From Planctomycetota bacterium (GTDB lineage: Bacteria; Planctomycetota; Planctomycetia; Pirellulales; Pirellulaceae), in the NCBI GenBank assembly GCA_023430365.1, contig JAEZAS010000396.1:1-7396 (forward strand): a stretch of 7,396 bases of DNA. The letters run 5' to 3'. Below the pieces are notes generated by a model. The model saw nothing but the letters and a program-made list of their open reading frames with translations. It ran no database searches and was not told the DNA's origin. Positions 6,179 through 7,396 of the stretch are shown here, piece after piece. Position 1 is the first letter of the stretch. Every line of letters begins with the position of its first letter. Both the position numbers and the translations under genes were made by a program.

Positions 6179-6198
6179 GATGGACCGAAACGTCCATC
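6179..6198 (-). other. hairpin abutting the hpnH stop codon
   Basis: GATGGAC (6179-6185) and GTCCATC (6192-6198) form a perfect 7-bp stem with a 6-nt loop. On the minus strand the stem begins at the base after the TAA of hpnH and occupies half of the 39-bp gap before hpnG. It could attenuate or stabilise the operon transcript, or be another intergenic palindromic repeat; it lacks a T-run and GTAG. Confidence 0.5.
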
Positions 6199-7332
6199 TT
6201 ACCTCACCCGCTCGCCGATCTGCAGAAGCTCGAGCTTCTTGGCGTGAACATGCGGCCGGCCAATCGAATGCGGTCCATCAACACCGCTCTGCGGCGTCGC
6301 GGACACCTTCCCCTGCTTCGGCAGACCGAACACCGTCAGCTTCGCCGTCCGCAGAAAGCCCTTCAGCGTGCCGAAGGTCGCTTCGACTGCGCTCGGTTCA
6401 TACCCGCAGTGGACCATGCAATCCTGACACTTGCTGTTGCCGCTCTGTCGGCCGTACCGCGACCAGTCGGTCGTTTCCATCAATTCCTTGAACGTGGCAA
6501 CGTGCCCCTCGTCGACCAGGTAACACGGCTTCTGCCAGCCGAAGATGTTATAGGTCGGGCTGCCCCACGGTGTGCATTCCAAATCAAACCGCCCCTGCAA
6601 AAACTCCAGGAACAGCGGCGTCTGGTTGAACTGCCAGCTGCGTTTCGGTGAGGCGAGCAACCGCTGGAACAGGTTGGTCGTTTGATTGCGTCGCAAAAAG
6701 TGATCCTGGTCCGGCGCCTTGGCGTAACTGTACCCAGGCGAGACCATCATCCCTTCCACACCGAGCTGCATCATCTCGTCGAAGAAGCCGTGCATCCGCT
6801 CGGGATCGGCGCCGTCGAACAAGGTGGTGTTCGTCGTCACCCGGAAACCCGCCTTGCGAGCCGCACGGATCGCCGCGATCGCAATGTCGTACGTCCCCTT
6901 CCGACAGACCGCGTGATCGTGCTCCTCTCGCGGGCCATCCATGTGGACCGAGAAGGCGAGATACTTCGACGGCCGAAACTTATGCAGCGCATCCTCCAAC
7001 CGGAGGGCGTTGGTGCAGAGATAGACAAACTTCTTCCGCGCCACGAGACCTTCGACGATCTCTTCGATCTGCGGATGGAGCAGCGGCTCGCCGCCGGGGA
7101 TCGAAACGATCGGCGCGCCGCATTCATCAGTCGCGGCAAAGCACTGCTCGGGCGTGAGCTGCTTGCGCAGAATCTCCGGCGGAAACTGAATCTTGCCGCA
7201 GCCCGCACAAGCCAGGTTGCAGCGAAAGAGCGGCTCGAGCATCAGGATCAGCGGATACCGCTTGTTTCCCTTCGCCCGCTGCTTGAGCACGTAGCTGGCC
7301 ACCGTCCACATCTGGGAAATCGGAACCGACAT
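6199..7332 (-). CDS. hpnH: radical SAM adenosyl-hopene transferase HpnH
   Basis: This 377-residue enzyme cleaves S-adenosylmethionine and joins the 5'-deoxyadenosyl radical to a hopene (diploptene), giving adenosylhopane, the first step of extended hopanoid synthesis. The [4Fe-4S] cluster motif is Cys38-x3-Cys42-x2-Cys45 in [16 protein letters not shown], the wording typical of HpnH. The SAM-binding GGEPLL is at 80-85, and VHMDG and TNTTLFDG follow as later barrel strands. A C-terminal cysteine group, Cys302-x2-Cys305-x3-Cys309 ([15 protein letters not shown]), is also characteristic. Length is close to that of known members, with a tail of about 40 residues after GFLRTAKL. The start is ATG 7332, with a weak AAAGG about ten bases upstream; the usual family N-terminus (short leader then MLEPL near residue 31) fits. 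It is the first gene of a two-gene operon with hpnG. The squalene-hopene cyclase and the rest of the pathway are not in this window. Confidence 0.95.
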   Translation of the reverse strand: MSVPISQMWTVASYVLKQRAKGNKRYPLILMLEPLFRCNLACAGCGKIQFPPEILRKQLTPEQCFAATDECGAPIVSIPGGEPLLHPQIEEIVEGLVARKKFVYLCTNALRLEDALHKFRPSKYLAFSVHMDGPREEHDHAVCRKGTYDIAIAAIRAARKAGFRVTTNTTLFDGADPERMHGFFDEMMQLGVEGMMVSPGYSYAKAPDQDHFLRRNQTTNLFQRLLASPKRSWQFNQTPLFLEFLQGRFDLECTPWGSPTYNIFGWQKPCYLVDEGHVATFKELMETTDWSRYGRQSGNSKCQDCMVHCGYEPSAVEATFGTLKGFLRTAKLTVFGLPKQGKVSATPQSGVDGPHSIGRPHVHAKKLELLQIGERVR

Positions 7333-7373
7333 GGATCAACTGCCTTTAAACTGTGGTGGCTCATCTGGGATGC

Positions 7374-7396
7374 CACTGCTGGCTCGTCCAGCAGTG
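7374..7396. repeat. perfect palindromic hairpin at the window edge, upstream of hpnH
   Basis: CACTGCTGG (7374-7382) and CCAGCAGTG (7388-7396) are perfect 9-bp arms around CTCGT. An overlapping smaller inverted repeat pairs GTGGC (7356-7360) with GCCAC (7372-7376), so two structures compete. It lies 41 bp before the hpnH start codon. It has no GTAG and differs from the elements at 1-90 and 640-733. It may be the end of a longer repeat cut by the window, a terminator of an upstream gene, or a leader element of hpnH. Confidence 0.5.

Overview
The window looks like chromosomal DNA of a GC-rich planctomycete, probably Pirellulales. This is an inference. It rests on the hopanoid genes, weak or absent Shine-Dalgarno sites at several starts, large gene-poor gaps filled with short hairpin repeats, and the style of the small secreted protein. 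No mobile element, tRNA, rRNA or CRISPR array was found.

Layout. (1) 1-733: a small secreted protein of unknown function (minus strand, 75-548), bracketed by two direct copies of a ~90-bp element (1-90 and 640-733). Each copy carries two hairpins preceded on the minus strand by GTAG, the signature of REP elements. (2) 734-1150: a gene-free stretch that opens with a perfect sigma70-type promoter on the plus strand (748-776, TTGACA-N17-TATAAT). It continues into a hairpin-rich, repeat-rich sequence and is the best candidate here for an undescribed non-coding RNA. (3) 1151-1612: a hotdog-fold 4HBT/YbgC-like acyl-CoA thioesterase on the minus strand. (4) 1874-5178: divergently from it, a two-gene ABC exporter operon of the MacB/LolD type, an ATPase followed with a 4-nt overlap by an 858-residue ten-helix FtsX-like permease. 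(5) 5218-5239: a perfect hairpin between convergent transcription units. (6) 7332 down to 5263: a minus-strand hopanoid operon, hpnH (radical SAM adenosyl-hopene transferase) then an HpnG-like nucleoside phosphorylase. (7) 7374-7396: a perfect hairpin upstream of hpnH.

How the genes work together. HpnH adds the 5'-deoxyadenosyl group of SAM to a hopene, and HpnG removes the adenine, so the pair carries out the first two steps of C35 (extended) hopanoid side-chain synthesis. The ABC exporter is complete in itself, but has no adaptor protein or substrate gene beside it. It points towards the hopanoid operon and shares only a terminator region with it, so a joint role is not shown. The thioesterase and the secreted protein have no visible functional link to the rest.

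The most interesting material is non-coding: the GTAG-hairpin pairs and the promoter-led structured region between 748 and about 1092.
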